64,000 nucleotides of DNA from Salisediminibacterium beveridgei (GCF_001721685.1 NZ_CP012502.1:3162001-3226000); one strand, 5' to 3'; positions 8,246 to 18,292 are shown, counted from the stretch's first letter. The notes: generated from the letters alone by a model not told the origin. A program made the numbers and translations.

Positions 8246-8989
8246 ATGAAGAGATTAGAGAATCACATCACCATTATTACAGGGGCCGGAAGGGGAATCG
8301 GAGAAACCACCGCTTTGAAATTTGCTTCTGAAGGAGCAACGGTCGTTGTCGTCGATCTGAACGAGGCCGATATCAATCACGTCGTGGAGTCGATTCAAAA
8401 GCTTGAAGGAAAAGCAATCGGGATCCTGTGTAACGTGACTGACCGGGAACAAGTGAACAACCTTATCGAAAAAACGGTGGCCACTTATGGAAGGATCGAT
8501 TCCGTGATCAACAATGCCGGGATCACGGCAGATTCAACGTTGGTCAAAATGGAAGAGCAGCAGTTTGACTCTGTCATTGATGTGAATTTAAAAGGCGTTT
8601 TCAACGTGGGTCAGCGGACAGCTCAAGTCATGAAAGAGCAGAAATCCGGAGTGATCTTAAACGCATCTTCTGTTGTCGGGCTTTACGGCAACTTCGGACA
8701 AACAAACTATGCCGCCACCAAATGGGGCGTGATTGGCATGACAAAATCCTGGGCGAAAGAGTTGGGAAAACATCATGTTCGGGTCAACTGCGTTGCACCC
8801 GGATTTATTATGACCCCTATGACGGAGAAAATGCCGGATAAAGTTCTGGATATGATGAGCGGGAAATCCCCTCTCGGCAGACTGGGAACGCCGGAAGACA
8901 TTGCAAATGCCTATGCCTTTCTGGCCTCTTCAGAAGCCTCTTTCATAACCGGAACGGTGTTAAGTGTAGACGGGGGCGTTGTGACGTAA
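8246..8989 (+). CDS. Short-chain dehydrogenase/reductase (FabG/PhaB/3-hydroxybutyrate dehydrogenase-like)
   Basis: The 247-residue classical SDR has the nucleotide-binding motif TGAGRGIG, the NNAGIT motif, catalytic Ser in NASSVV, YAATK as the active-site YxxxK, and the C-terminal GTVLSVDGG. It is expressed from a sigma-54 promoter and shares its upstream element with the CoA-transferase/FabH-like/symporter operon. In that context it probably interconverts a 3-hydroxyacyl and 3-oxoacyl compound, for example 3-hydroxybutyrate and acetoacetate, free or as CoA ester. The substrate is inference. A good ribosome binding site (GGAGGG) precedes the ATG. Confidence 0.88.
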   Translation: MKRLENHITIITGAGRGIGETTALKFASEGATVVVVDLNEADINHVVESIQKLEGKAIGILCNVTDREQVNNLIEKTVATYGRIDSVINNAGITADSTLVKMEEQQFDSVIDVNLKGVFNVGQRTAQVMKEQKSGVILNASSVVGLYGNFGQTNYAATKWGVIGMTKSWAKELGKHHVRVNCVAPGFIMTPMTEKMPDKVLDMMSGKSPLGRLGTPEDIANAYAFLASSEASFITGTVLSVDGGVVT

Positions 8990-9007
8990 ATCGCATTTTC
9001 ACCAAAG

Positions 9008-9033
9008 GGGCACCATGACTTCCATTGGTGTCC
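9008..9033 (+). terminator. Terminator of the SDR gene
   Basis: Hairpin GGGCACCA/TGGTGTCC (one G-T pair) followed by seven T. Confidence 0.8.
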
Positions 9034-9141
9034 TTTTTTTGTCAAGATTCCTGTCATATTGATTAGGTTTAACATTCATTATATATGGGCACGTCCAAAT
9101 AGAGTCCTGTATCCTATCAGAGTAAAAACAAGGAGGCTGCG

Positions 9142-10359
9142 ATGAGCGAAAACTCGAAGTCCAACGGTCTTTATTATTCAGATCCTCAAAATCTGTTCAT
9201 TGTTCTGATGAGCATCATCACCATTGCGGTAGCAACGATATCTTTTGTTCATTCCGGGTGGCAATTTCTCGTGTTATATATGTTGGGCTGGCTCATCGGC
9301 TTTTCCTTATTTCAGGCCAAGTATGGCTTTTCCTCCGTGTATCGGCAAATCGTCGAAGACGGCAATACTGAAATGTTACGAGGTCATATGATTAAACTGA
9401 TGGTTGCTGTCTCCCTCTTTTCCATGATTCTCTCTGCAAATATGGCTTTATTTGGTGATACGCCTGAAGGCGCCATCGCGCCCATCACGTTCGGGCTCGT
9501 CATCGGTTCCTTTTTATTCGGATTTGGTATGGAGTTCGGCAGCGGTCTCGCGCCGGCAGCCATGCGGGAAGCACAAGGAGGCAGAACAGCCTCGTTGTTC
9601 ACGGTCAGCGGTTTTTTAACGGGGGCAACATTCGGAGCCTATCAGTTTTCCTTTTGGAATACGACACTACCCGCCGGACCGGAAGTTTCGTTAGCTGAAG
9701 ATACCGGTTTAGGCTATTTAGGCGCGTGGGCTGTTTTTATCTTCTTTTTCTTACTCATCTCAATCGGTTCCTACTACTATAAAAAAAGCACCAGACCACC
9801 GAAGCTCACACCCATGCCAAGGGGTACAAGCTGGACTCGAAATATCTTAACGAACTGGCCCATATGGGTGGGAGCGATCATTCTAGCTGTGCTGAACGCG
9901 CTGGTCCTCCTCGTTCAAGGCAGTCCATGGAAATTCACAGCCGCTTTTTCCATTTGGGGGTCCAAAATCGCTGATGCCGTCGGGCTTGATCCTGCTTCAT
10001 GGGGTTATTGGGGCGATCAGGAACCTCTCCCTCATTTGTATGACTCCATCTTCTCTGTTGATTTGAGTGTGCTCAATTTAGGCGTCTTGTCCGGTGCGAT
10101 CATGACCATGGCCCTTGCAGGCCTGATTCGATTTGGCAAAGTCCCGCCAAGCGTGATGATCATCTCCTTTATTGGGGGAACGATCATGGGCTACGGTGCA
10201 ACAATCTCATTTGGCGCAAACGTCGGAGCCTACTTCAGCGGCTTAGCATCGATGAGTGTTCACGCAATCATCTGGACGGCGATGGCGGTTACAGGCGTTT
10301 TCGCAGCCTATGTTCTTGAAAAGAAATACCGCATCTTGGGCCGCGGGTATAAATCTTAG
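9142..10359 (+). CDS. YeeE/YedE (TsuA) family membrane protein lacking all cysteines
   Basis: The 405-residue polytopic membrane protein carries the two glycine-rich repeats of the YeeE/YedE sulfur-transport family, near residues 125-145 (GFGMEFGSGLAPAAM) and 350-368 (GYGATISFGANVGAYFSGL). In thiosulfate transporters of this family the corresponding motifs contain the conserved Cys (GGCxSG, FGCNIGA). Here they read GSGLAP and FGANVGA, and the whole protein contains no Cys. A persulfide-shuttling mechanism is therefore unlikely as known. A strong AAGGAGG site precedes the ATG. It stands alone between two terminators. YedE relatives are linked to selenium metabolism in some bacteria, so a modified substrate is possible (inference). 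Confidence 0.85.
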   Translation: MSENSKSNGLYYSDPQNLFIVLMSIITIAVATISFVHSGWQFLVLYMLGWLIGFSLFQAKYGFSSVYRQIVEDGNTEMLRGHMIKLMVAVSLFSMILSANMALFGDTPEGAIAPITFGLVIGSFLFGFGMEFGSGLAPAAMREAQGGRTASLFTVSGFLTGATFGAYQFSFWNTTLPAGPEVSLAEDTGLGYLGAWAVFIFFFLLISIGSYYYKKSTRPPKLTPMPRGTSWTRNILTNWPIWVGAIILAVLNALVLLVQGSPWKFTAAFSIWGSKIADAVGLDPASWGYWGDQEPLPHLYDSIFSVDLSVLNLGVLSGAIMTMALAGLIRFGKVPPSVMIISFIGGTIMGYGATISFGANVGAYFSGLASMSVHAIIWTAMAVTGVFAAYVLEKKYRILGRGYKS

Positions 10360-10404
10360 ATACACAGTTATTGCTATATGCAAATTGAATGCAAGATCAT
10401 TAAA

Positions 10405-10442
10405 AATAACCTCTTACGGACTCCAGTCCATAAGAGGTTATT
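10405..10442. terminator. Bidirectional terminator between yeeE-like gene and glmS
   Basis: Perfect 12-bp stem AATAACCTCTTA/TAAGAGGTTATT flanked by A and T runs, serving two converging genes. Confidence 0.88.
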
Positions 10443-10462
10443 TTTGATCACTTCATACTTCT

Positions 10463-12268
10463 CTATTCCACCGTCACAGACTTCGCGAGGTTTCGTGGCT
10501 TATCGACGTCGCAGCCGCGGTGCAGTGCCGCATAGTAAGCGATGAACTGCATCGGGATAACGCTGACGAGCGGGGTGAACAGTTCGTTCACCCGCGGAAT
10601 GACGATCTTGTCATCCGCTTCGTCAAAGCCTTCCATACTGATCATCAGTGGATTCGCACCCCGGGCAACGACTTCTTTCATGTTCCCGCGGAGGTTCAAA
10701 TGGACGGATTCCTGCGTAGCCAGTCCGACCACCGGTGTACCTTCTTCAATCAATGCGATGGTGCCGTGCTTCAACTCTCCGCCGGCAAAGCCTTCCGCCT
10801 GGATATAGGAGATTTCCTTCAGCTTCAAAGAAGCTTCCATGCAGACGTGATAGTCCATGCCCCGGCCGATATAAAAGCAGTTTGGGGTCACACTGAGATA
10901 ATCCCGGGCCATTTGTTCGAGCTCGTCTTTCTTCTCCATGAAGATATCCATGGCGTTCGCTGCAATTCCCAGCTGTTGCATCGGATCAAAATCGATTTCA
11001 ATGCCTTTTGCACGGGCCGTTTCCACAGACAGGATCGCCAAGACTGCAATCTGAGCCGTATAGGCCTTCGTGGAAGCAACGGCAATTTCCGGTCCCGCGT
11101 AGGTATGGAGTGTATACTCTGCTTCCCGCGACAGGGTAGACCCTGGTACGTTTGTGATGGTCAGTGTTGTATGACCAAGTTCCTTCACATTGACGAGGAC
11201 ACCACGGGAATCGGCGGTCTCTCCGCTTTGTGAGATAAAGATAAAGAGTGGGTTTTGGCTGAGGATCGGCATGTTGTAGAGAAATTCACTGGCAATATGC
11301 GTTTCCACAGGTATATGTGCGATCTTTTCAATCATTTCCTTACCGACAAGGCCGGCATTGAAGCTCGTTCCTGCGGCGATGATATAGATGCGGTCCGCAT
11401 CCAATACAGCCTGACGGATGTTCTCATCAAGCTTGATGTTTTCGTTCTCGTCTTTGTACTTCGTAATGATATTGCGCATCACAAACGGCTGCTCTTCAAT
11501 TTCTTTGAGCATGAAGTGTGGATAGGTTCCTTTTTCTATATCCGTAGAGTCGATTTCCGCAATATAAGAATCCCGACTCAGCAAATCGCCTTCTTGATTC
11601 TTAATCTGCACGTCATCACGGGTCACAATGACCATCTCGCCGTCCATAATCTCGAGGAATTCATTGGTCACCTGAAGCATGGCCATGGCATCACTGGCAA
11701 TCACGTTCACATCATCACTGAGGCCAATCAAAAGAGGGCTCTTGTTTTTGCCGACATAAATCGTTTCCGGATTCAACTCATCCAGAAGCGCTGTCGCATA
11801 AGAACCTTTCAACAGACCCAACGTTTTTCGAAACGCCTCTTCCGTTGTCATTCCGTCCTCATTCGCAAACTTCTCAATCAGCTGCACAATGATTTCCGTG
11901 TCTGTATCACTGACCATCGCCACATCTGCGAGGTATTCACGCTGCACGTACTGGTAGTTCTCAATGACCCCGTTATGAACGAGAGTAAATCGTCCTGAAT
12001 GACTCTGATGCGGGTGCGCATTGACCTGGCTTGGTGCGCCGTGGGTTGCCCAGCGCGTATGTCCGATACCGACCATTCCGGAATCTGCTTTTTCCATCTT
12101 TTCACGAAGCGTTGCGATTCTTCCTTTTTCTTTATACACATGAACCCCGTCGCTGTTGACCAGTGCAATGCCTGCTGAGTCATATCCCCGGTATTCAAGG
12201 CGTTCAAGTCCTTTTAATAAAATATCATTTGCTACAGCTGTTCCTGCGTATCCTACGATTCCACACAT
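10463..12268 (-). CDS. glmS: Glutamine-fructose-6-phosphate aminotransferase
   Basis: The 601-residue enzyme makes glucosamine-6-phosphate from fructose-6-phosphate and glutamine, the first step toward UDP-GlcNAc. It has the N-terminal class II glutaminase domain (MCGIVGYAG, the Cys becoming residue 1 after Met removal; [13 protein letters not shown]) and two SIS sugar-isomerase domains ([11 protein letters not shown]), ending in KSVTVE. I chose the ATG at 12268 because the nucleophile Cys must follow the initiator Met; three upstream codons are excluded. A GGGAGGAAA ribosome binding site precedes it. The mRNA leader holds a glmS ribozyme. Confidence 0.97.
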   Translation of the reverse strand: MCGIVGYAGTAVANDILLKGLERLEYRGYDSAGIALVNSDGVHVYKEKGRIATLREKMEKADSGMVGIGHTRWATHGAPSQVNAHPHQSHSGRFTLVHNGVIENYQYVQREYLADVAMVSDTDTEIIVQLIEKFANEDGMTTEEAFRKTLGLLKGSYATALLDELNPETIYVGKNKSPLLIGLSDDVNVIASDAMAMLQVTNEFLEIMDGEMVIVTRDDVQIKNQEGDLLSRDSYIAEIDSTDIEKGTYPHFMLKEIEEQPFVMRNIITKYKDENENIKLDENIRQAVLDADRIYIIAAGTSFNAGLVGKEMIEKIAHIPVETHIASEFLYNMPILSQNPLFIFISQSGETADSRGVLVNVKELGHTTLTITNVPGSTLSREAEYTLHTYAGPEIAVASTKAYTAQIAVLAILSVETARAKGIEIDFDPMQQLGIAANAMDIFMEKKDELEQMARDYLSVTPNCFYIGRGMDYHVCMEASLKLKEISYIQAEGFAGGELKHGTIALIEEGTPVVGLATQESVHLNLRGNMKEVVARGANPLMISMEGFDEADDKIVIPRVNELFTPLVSVIPMQFIAYYAALHRGCDVDKPRNLAKSVTVE

Positions 12269-12410
12269 AGTAATCATTTCCTCCCTGAATTAGTGGGACA
12301 GAAATGCACGGGGCACCCCTGCCCCACTCTTGTTTAATTGACTGTTGAAAACAAAACGAAAATCGCTGGTAGTAAGCTGTTATCTGCTTTTCACAGCGAT
12401 GATGCACTGG

Positions 12411-12556
12411 TGCAGGACCTCTTGTCGGGAAAGTCGCCTTTCCGTTTTAGGTCATGCTTGTCGGCTGCAGTATCAGCCGGGAGGCATCCGCCGAATGATT
12501 CGATGAACCTCCACCTCGTCAACTGTCCTTCTTCAAAAAGCACAGTTCTGGCGCTT
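12411..12556 (-). ncRNA. glmS ribozyme/riboswitch
   Basis: Reading the minus strand from 12554 gives the conserved core GCGCCAGAACT, then GTTGACGAGGTGGAGGTT, then CGGCGGATGCCTCCCGGCTG, and a 3' stem closed by GACCT/AGGTC. These are hallmark segments of the glmS ribozyme. Self-cleavage is expected just 5' of the G at 12554. Glucosamine-6-phosphate acts as the cofactor and lowers glmS mRNA. The leader between the ribozyme and glmS (about 140 nt) also contains a GC-rich hairpin and no ORF. Confidence 0.93.
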
Positions 12557-12636
12557 TGATTGCTTTTTATGCGACTGTCCTCCTCTCCATCGTTGAATAG
12601 CCTAATCATACACCATTTTCAGTCATCTGACCACAT

Positions 12637-12678
12637 GAAAATGAGCGGAAGGGTCATCATCCCGCTCCGCTCATTTTC
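12637..12678. repeat. Inverted repeat between glmM and the glmS ribozyme
   Basis: Perfect 13-bp arms GAAAATGAGCGGA and TCCGCTCATTTTC enclose a 16-nt loop. On the minus strand the 3' arm ends in TTTTC, so this may be a weak terminator or processing hairpin between glmM and glmS. Confidence 0.6.
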
Positions 12679-12761
12679 CCTCAATTTCTGTTATCTGTCA
12701 ATTCGTTGTTCGTGAATCTTTTGTGTCAAAGATCAATTATGAGAGAGTAAACGTCGCAAGT

Positions 12762-14123
12762 CTATTCAATGGTACCCAGTTCTTTTTTGACCACGCCGAC
12801 AATCTGATCAACGATCAATTCGCATTTTTCCGTTGAAGGCGCTTCGGCCATGACCCTGACCAAAGGCTCTGTTCCCGATGGCCGGACGAGTATTCGTCCT
12901 TCACCATTCATTTCCTGTTCCACACTCCGGATTTCTTCTGCAATTGCACCGTTCTCCTTGAGGGCATGTTTATCCGCCACCCTGATGTTGACAAGCTTCT
13001 GCGGGTAGTGGCTCCATTCACCAGCGAGTTCAGAAAGGGGCTTTCCCGTTGCTTTCATGATCTGAAGCAACTGAATCCCGCTTAAGAGACCGTCGCCCGT
13101 TGTGGAGTGCTCCAGGAAGATTATGTGCCCGGATTGCTCACCCCCAAGGGAGTAACCTCCGTTACGCATTTCCTCCATCACATAGCGGTCACCGACTGCT
13201 GTCTGCTTCGTTTGAATCCCTGCTTCTTCCAATGCTTTGTAAAAGCCGAGGTTACTCATCACCGTTGAGACAATTGTATTATCAACGAGACGGCCATTGT
13301 CATACAGATATTTCGCGACGATATACATGATCTGATCCCCATCAACAATGTCACCTTTTTCATCCACCGCGATCAAGCGGTCCGCGTCCCCGTCAAAAGC
13401 AAGGCCAACATCTGCGCCTTTTTCGCGGACAAGGTCCACCAGACCTTCAGGATGAGTTGATCCCACGCCATCGTTTATGTTCACGCCATTCGGCGCTGAT
13501 CCGATGCAAAAGATATCGTCGGCACCGAGATCTGCAAACAAATGGTTCGCCAGGGATGATGCTGCCCCGTGTGCACAGTCAATCGCGACTTTCAAACCGC
13601 TGAAGTCCTCAGACAGCGTCCGTTTCAGGAAACGCAGATACTTTTGTCCACCCTCGAAATAATCACTGACCGTGCCGACTTCTCCGGCAACGGGCCTTGG
13701 AAGGTCGTCTTCCATGTCATCTTCGAGATGCAGAAGACGTTCAATTTCTTCCTCCTGCGCATCGACCAGTTTAAATCCGTCCGGACCGAAAAACTTGATG
13801 CCGTTATCTTCCACAGGATTATGAGACGCACTGATCATCACCCCTGCATCTGCACTGAGTGCTTTCGTCAAATAGGCTACACCGGGAGTCGTTATGACAC
13901 CAAGACGCATCACTTCTGCTCCCATGGATAACAAACCTGCAACGAGTGCGCCTTCGAGCATCGGGCCCGAAATGCGTGGGTCTCTTCCAATGAGAATCTT
14001 TGGTTTGCTCGTTTCCTTCGTGAGTATGTATCCCCCGAAACGTCCAAGCTTGAATGCCAATTCAGGAGTCAATTCCTGATTCGCGACACCTCTTACACCA
14101 TCTGTTCCAAAAAACTTACCCAT
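12762..14123 (-). CDS. glmM: Phosphoglucosamine mutase
   Basis: The 453-residue alpha-D-phosphohexomutase converts glucosamine-6-phosphate to glucosamine-1-phosphate. The start [12 protein letters not shown], active-site Ser in ISASHNP, metal loop DGDADR, sugar loop GGEQSGH and phosphate loop RPSGTEP are all present. I chose the ATG at 14123, with AGGGAGAG upstream; the open frame runs further 5' but that part has no family similarity. The neighbours cdaA and cdaR are the classic Firmicute partners, and GlmM is known in this group to bind and restrain CdaA. Confidence 0.97.
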   Translation of the reverse strand: MGKFFGTDGVRGVANQELTPELAFKLGRFGGYILTKETSKPKILIGRDPRISGPMLEGALVAGLLSMGAEVMRLGVITTPGVAYLTKALSADAGVMISASHNPVEDNGIKFFGPDGFKLVDAQEEEIERLLHLEDDMEDDLPRPVAGEVGTVSDYFEGGQKYLRFLKRTLSEDFSGLKVAIDCAHGAASSLANHLFADLGADDIFCIGSAPNGVNINDGVGSTHPEGLVDLVREKGADVGLAFDGDADRLIAVDEKGDIVDGDQIMYIVAKYLYDNGRLVDNTIVSTVMSNLGFYKALEEAGIQTKQTAVGDRYVMEEMRNGGYSLGGEQSGHIIFLEHSTTGDGLLSGIQLLQIMKATGKPLSELAGEWSHYPQKLVNIRVADKHALKENGAIAEEIRSVEQEMNGEGRILVRPSGTEPLVRVMAEAPSTEKCELIVDQIVGVVKKELGTIE

Positions 14124-14229
14124 TCCGATCTCTCCCTTAGTGATGACCCCCCTTAAAATCAAGAGGTCAATCTGTGATTCATGCGTTCTCTCTATTTCCA
14201 ATGACAATGAGCCCGTTACGATTGCTTCC

Positions 14230-15549
14230 TCAGGAAGTATCACTGTCATTTGGTTCTTCTTCATCTGACTCATCGTCACTGGAATTGTCGTTATCAGATT
14301 CACTGATTGAGGCTGTTTGACCATTTGAAATCTCAACCGCCACAGTCAATCCTTCGTCCAGGAACTGTATATGCTGTGGTCCATCGAAGTTGACCGTCAA
14401 ATCATGTTCCCCGTCTTCAAGACCTTCCACATCAATGCTTGCCTGCAGGTCATCGCGAACGAGCCTCTCCAGAAGCGTTTCGCTCCCACCGATGGTCAGA
14501 TCAAACATGCCGTTTTCAGGTTGAACGAACGTTACCTCTTGTTCATCAGAAGCATTTTCCACATCGATTTCAAAATCATCAAATACCCGTTCTGATTCTT
14601 CTTCAATGTTGATCGTTACCTGAATCGTTTCCGGCTCCACAGATTCAACACCTTCCGGAACCATCACTTCACGTTCAATAACGACACTCCCATCTACAGT
14701 TGACAAATCAATCGCCGCCACATTGATGATGTCGATATCATTTATCACATCGACAGGGCCGAAAACATCCACTTCCGATGGGGAAAAATCAATTGAATCG
14801 ATGACCATGCCATCCGCGAGACTGCCTTCCCGCTCTGCCTGGACTGGCACAGACTTATTCGGTGCTGTAATCGGAATGAGGATATCCACTGCTGCCGGAT
14901 TTGCCGTTAACTCCAGTTCGGTTCCATTCTCATCGACAAACGCTACAGGGAACGAACCGGTGATGTCTTCATTCACAGCTTCCACATCAATCACGGCTTT
15001 CGCTTGGGCAATCTGCTCGATGGTCCCTTGACCCGCTCTTACATCCACCGTGGAAGGGTCAATCTCCGGCTCGCCTAATACATACCCTTCTGCAATCAAT
15101 CCTTCATTCACAATATCGACATCCACAGGAAAAGAAGCTGTCTGTTGTTCCTGGATCACGATCCTGACAGTCATTGGCACAATGGAAATCGACAGGTCTG
15201 CCGGGAATCCACGGTGTTCGACCCGTTCATAATGTACGCCAGGTTCATGATCTGTCAAATCCACATAAAATTCCTGCTGGCCTTCGGTAACCTGTGAAAA
15301 CGTCAGCACGTTTTGCGGCCCGCGAAGCGTTGCCTGCACCGTCTCCGGCGCTTCTGCCAAGACATAATTTTCTTCGTCGAAATATACGTTCAATTCCGCT
15401 TCCTCAATAACTCTCGAACCATCGGTAATGCCCGGAATACCGCCTGTATTAATCGTCGTTGTATCGGCATTGACCATCAGAAACAAGAGAACGGCAATGG
15501 TGATGGAACTGACTTTGATGAACCATTTTTTTTCAAACAGTTTATCCAT
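14230..15549 (-). CDS. cdaR: CdaR (YbbR-domain) regulator of c-di-AMP synthase
   Basis: The 439-residue protein has one N-terminal transmembrane segment (about 10-27), then several extracellular YbbR beta-repeats ([17 protein letters not shown] units) and an acidic Ser/Asp/Glu tail. It is membrane-anchored and modulates CdaA in related Firmicutes. Its start overlaps the 3' end of cdaA by 8 bp. The strongly acidic exposed part suits a salt-adapted cell. Confidence 0.92.
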   Translation of the reverse strand: MDKLFEKKWFIKVSSITIAVLLFLMVNADTTTINTGGIPGITDGSRVIEEAELNVYFDEENYVLAEAPETVQATLRGPQNVLTFSQVTEGQQEFYVDLTDHEPGVHYERVEHRGFPADLSISIVPMTVRIVIQEQQTASFPVDVDIVNEGLIAEGYVLGEPEIDPSTVDVRAGQGTIEQIAQAKAVIDVEAVNEDITGSFPVAFVDENGTELELTANPAAVDILIPITAPNKSVPVQAEREGSLADGMVIDSIDFSPSEVDVFGPVDVINDIDIINVAAIDLSTVDGSVVIEREVMVPEGVESVEPETIQVTINIEEESERVFDDFEIDVENASDEQEVTFVQPENGMFDLTIGGSETLLERLVRDDLQASIDVEGLEDGEHDLTVNFDGPQHIQFLDEGLTVAVEISNGQTASISESDNDNSSDDESDEEEPNDSDTS

Positions 15550-16360
15550 TATCTTTCCCTCCCCATTGCCAACGGGATGATGCTTTCTCTTCGTCTTTCT
15601 TGAGTAATTCTTTTTCGAGCATCTGCTTCAGATGCTCTTCATCAAGATTCCGGTGAAGTTCACCATTCTTTGTCATGGAAATCGCACCAGTCTCTTCCGA
15701 AACAACGAGGGTAATCGCATCCGTCACTTCACTGACGCCAAGCGCCGCACGGTGACGCGTTCCCAGTTCCTTCGAGATAAACGGATTTTCCGACAGCGGT
15801 AAATAACAGCCTGCTGCTGCTATCGCGCCATTTTGTATCACCACAGCACCATCATGAAGCGGTGCATTCGGGATAAAAATATTCGTCATTAACTCCGTGG
15901 AGAGTTTCGCATCTGTCTTGACACCGGTCTCGATGTAATCATTCATCCCTGTTTCTCGTTCAATGGATATCAGTGCACCAATGCGCCGCTTTCCCATATA
16001 ATTCGTCGATTTGATTAAGTGACCGATCATCGCTTCAATATCTTCTGTATTTGCCATCGAAGAGGTTTGAAACAGCTTTCCCCGTCCCAAATGCTCCAGT
16101 GCCCGCCTGAGTTCCGGTTGGAAAATAATAATGATGGCCAGCACACCGTAAATAACCGCTTGCTGCATCAGCCATTGGAGCGTATGTAAACCGAAATAGC
16201 CACTGAAAAACCAAACGGAAAGCACCACGGTAATCCCTTTCACGAGCTGAACTGCCCGCGTTCCCCGAATCACCATAATCAATTTATATATCACAAAGGC
16301 TACCAGCGTAATATCCACAACGATGGCCACCAGCCGCCAAAAACTTAAGTCATCAAACAT
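15542..16360 (-). CDS. cdaA: Diadenylate cyclase CdaA (c-di-AMP synthase)
   Basis: The 272-residue protein has three N-terminal transmembrane segments (about 10-80) and a DAC domain with the hallmark motifs DGAVVIQNG and GTRHRAALG. It makes the essential second messenger cyclic di-AMP, which controls potassium and osmolyte transport and cell-wall homeostasis. It is the first gene of cdaA-cdaR-glmM, with GGAGG before the ATG and a TATAAT-like box further upstream (minus strand, about 16405). Confidence 0.96.
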   Translation of the reverse strand: MFDDLSFWRLVAIVVDITLVAFVIYKLIMVIRGTRAVQLVKGITVVLSVWFFSGYFGLHTLQWLMQQAVIYGVLAIIIIFQPELRRALEHLGRGKLFQTSSMANTEDIEAMIGHLIKSTNYMGKRRIGALISIERETGMNDYIETGVKTDAKLSTELMTNIFIPNAPLHDGAVVIQNGAIAAAGCYLPLSENPFISKELGTRHRAALGVSEVTDAITLVVSEETGAISMTKNGELHRNLDEEHLKQMLEKELLKKDEEKASSRWQWGGKDNG

Positions 16361-16501
16361 AGCTGTTCCTCCAAACCCGATTCAAAAATAAACATACTTT
16401 TTTATTATAACATAAGCTTGGAAGATCGCACGTGTTCCTCGCAGGTATCTCACAATCATTCCGATATTTTTGTTTTTGTTGATTGGTTTATGCATAGAGA
16501 A

Positions 16502-16534
16502 AAGCACACCCGAATGGTTCCCGCTGGTGTGCTT
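16502..16534 (-). terminator. Terminator of sigW-rsiW
   Basis: Nine-bp stem AAGCACACC/GGTGTGCTT with a 15-nt loop, followed by TTCTC on the minus strand. Confidence 0.75.
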
Positions 16535-16570
16535 ATGTCACTTCCCCCTGTATCTCAAGCCCGAATGAGG

Positions 16571-17209
16571 TTACTCTGTTCCATCCTTATCGCGTTCCAT
16601 CGGAATCACCTGACTGAACAGATCCTTCATTTCATGCCATAACCAGTTATAAAAGCGGTTCACTTCCTGAACTTCTCCGGCTACATGCCCGGCAGACGCC
16701 ATCAGATGCTCACCATTTATCACAGTAATGTTGCCACTCACTTCACCAAGGACTTCCACATTGCCATTTCGGATCTCCAAGTCCCCCTGAATCACTTCAC
16801 CTTCCGGAACAACCACGACCCCTCGTTCATCATCGATAAAGAACTGGCCGTCTCCGGTAACCGCAATCTGCTGATCCTCTCCGCCAAATCCGGCAGACAG
16901 GCTGATCATAAACACCAGAAAAAAGGTTGCTGCTGTAATCACAAAAGGATGCTCGCGGACCCAATTTCTCCACCGCGTCGTCTGCTTTTGCTTCGGGAGA
17001 CTGCCCATGACCGCATCGGTCAACTGATCCGGCGCCTTGAAGTGCGACGTACTCTGGACAATGGCAACCGTTCGCCGCAATTCAGATAAATGTTTGTCGC
17101 ATGACTCACATCCCCTGACATGCTCTTCAAATTGGCGTTGTTCCAGGAGATCCATCTCTTCATCGAGATATCTATGAATGCTTTGTGATTGTTCTTTTCT
17201 GCAAGCCAT
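16571..17209 (-). CDS. rsiW: Anti-sigma-W factor RsiW
   Basis: The 212-residue single-pass membrane protein has an N-terminal zinc anti-sigma domain (HVRGCESC, the HxxxCxxC motif), one transmembrane helix near residues 90-110 and an extracytoplasmic C-terminal part. It binds SigW until regulated proteolysis releases it. It follows sigW by 15 bp. Confidence 0.93.
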   Translation of the reverse strand: MACRKEQSQSIHRYLDEEMDLLEQRQFEEHVRGCESCDKHLSELRRTVAIVQSTSHFKAPDQLTDAVMGSLPKQKQTTRWRNWVREHPFVITAATFFLVFMISLSAGFGGEDQQIAVTGDGQFFIDDERGVVVVPEGEVIQGDLEIRNGNVEVLGEVSGNITVINGEHLMASAGHVAGEVQEVNRFYNWLWHEMKDLFSQVIPMERDKDGTE

Positions 17210-17224
17210 CGGCCGCCCCTCCCT

Positions 17225-17788
17225 TCATGAACTGCTGAGCCGCTTTTTCAACGCTTCACGTCCGCGGTGGATCCGAGTCTTCACAGTTCCTACCGGCATA
17301 TTCAAAATCTCGCTGATCTCTTTCAATGACTTATCCTCAATGTATTTCAAAACGATGGCTGCCCGGTATTTTGGAGGCAACGCCAAAATCTCCTTTTGGA
17401 TCCACTCCTGCTGCTCAAGTTGTACCACCTGGTCTTCAGGCAACGGCATATCCGCTACAAAACGGGCGTGATGATCCATGCCATCCGTGCCGGCAATGGG
17501 ATCTTCAAGATGAAAATCCGGTTTTCGCTTCCTGATGCGGTCAATGGTCAAATTCGTCGTGATCCGAAACAGCCAAGTCGAAAACTTCCGGTCGATATCA
17601 TAGGAATCAATGTTCATATAAGCGCGTAAAAAAGCCTCTTGAGAGATATCCTGCGCTTCGTGCATATTGCCAAGCATCCGGTAAGCAATATGATAGACCT
17701 GATCCTTGTACAGGTCGACGAGTTCTTCATAAGCCTTTTGGTTCCCTTTACGCACCTCAAGTACGAGTTTTTTAACGAGCATATCCAT
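17225..17788 (-). CDS. sigW: ECF sigma factor SigW
   Basis: The 187-residue ECF sigma factor has region 2 (DIDRKFSTWLFRITTNLTIDR-like sequence) and region 4 (LKEISEILNMPVGTVKTRIHR). The order sigW-rsiW-cdaA-cdaR-glmM-glmS matches Bacillus subtilis. It directs a cell-envelope stress response to antimicrobial peptides and alkaline shock. A sigma-W-type promoter precedes it, so it is autoregulated. Confidence 0.95.
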   Translation of the reverse strand: MDMLVKKLVLEVRKGNQKAYEELVDLYKDQVYHIAYRMLGNMHEAQDISQEAFLRAYMNIDSYDIDRKFSTWLFRITTNLTIDRIRKRKPDFHLEDPIAGTDGMDHHARFVADMPLPEDQVVQLEQQEWIQKEILALPPKYRAAIVLKYIEDKSLKEISEILNMPVGTVKTRIHRGREALKKRLSSS

Positions 17789-17822
17789 AGTACTGATCCT
17801 CCGCTTCGGCGGTTACTCCATA

Positions 17823-17849
17823 TACGGGGTAACGTTCCGACAGGTTTCA
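17823..17849 (-). promoter_or_regulatory. Sigma-W-dependent autoregulatory promoter
   Basis: The minus strand has TGAAAC, a 17-nt spacer and CGTA, close to the sigma-W consensus TGAAAC-N16-CGTA. It lies about 35 bp upstream of the sigW start. Confidence 0.75.
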
Positions 17850-17955
17850 TTTCCTAATTCATTCTATCATTATCCTGTCACAAAAAACGAGGGAGATTTC
17901 TATTTTTTTGCATATTACTTTATGTTCTCACAGAAATTCTGCGTGGATTCGTTAT

Positions 17956-18053
17956 GAAAACTTGACTGTTCGCCAAGATTTAGTGGCGACAGCCTTCGTT
18001 GCACTTATACTTTAATCCTTTAGCAAAGTTAAACTTTCCTAAAGCATAAAAAA
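17956..18053 (-). repeat. Dispersed repeat, copy A
   Basis: About 98 bp following the T-run of the tRNA terminator, read on the minus strand. It shares AAGTATAAGTGCAACGAAGG with copy B and ends in a strong hairpin (17964-17994) whose arms differ from those of copy B by compensating changes. Between 17850 and 17956 I see no feature. Confidence 0.7.
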
Positions 18054-18087
18054 CGGCCTATCCGACGTCATTTCGTCTGATAAGCCG
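18054..18087 (-). terminator. Terminator of the 5S-tRNA operon
   Basis: Hairpin with CGGC/GCCG outer and GACG/CGTC inner pairs, followed by TTTTTT on the minus strand, just after tRNA-Gln. Confidence 0.8.
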
Positions 18088-18117
18088 AATTATGCGTATG
18101 TAAGCTTCCGAAAAAAT

Positions 18118-18192
18118 TGGCAGGGGTAGCAGGATTCGAACCTGCGGTACACGGGATCAAAACCCGATGCCTTACCGCTTGGCTATACCCCT
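18118..18192 (-). tRNA. tRNA-Gln (TTG), CCA encoded
   Basis: Cloverleaf with acceptor AGGGGTA/TACCCCT, T-loop GGTTCGAATCC and the anticodon loop TTTTGAT giving anticodon TTG. Confidence 0.95.
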
Positions 18193-18196
18193 GTAT

Positions 18197-18271
18197 TGGT
18201 GACCCGTACGGGACTCGAACCCGTGTTACCGCCGTGAAAGGGCGGTGTCTTAACCGCTTGACCAACGGGCC
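18197..18271 (-). tRNA. tRNA-Glu (TTC), CCA encoded
   Basis: Acceptor GGCCCGT/ACGGGTC, T-arm GGGTTCGAGTCCC and anticodon loop CTTTCAC giving anticodon TTC. Confidence 0.95.
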
Positions 18272-18292
18272 ATTGATTTCAAACAAAAAAAA

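Noticed and set aside
10520..11998. Two 237-247-codon plus-strand frames opposite glmS
   Set aside because: They are mirror frames of a conserved enzyme, with His/Phe-rich composition and no ribosome binding site.
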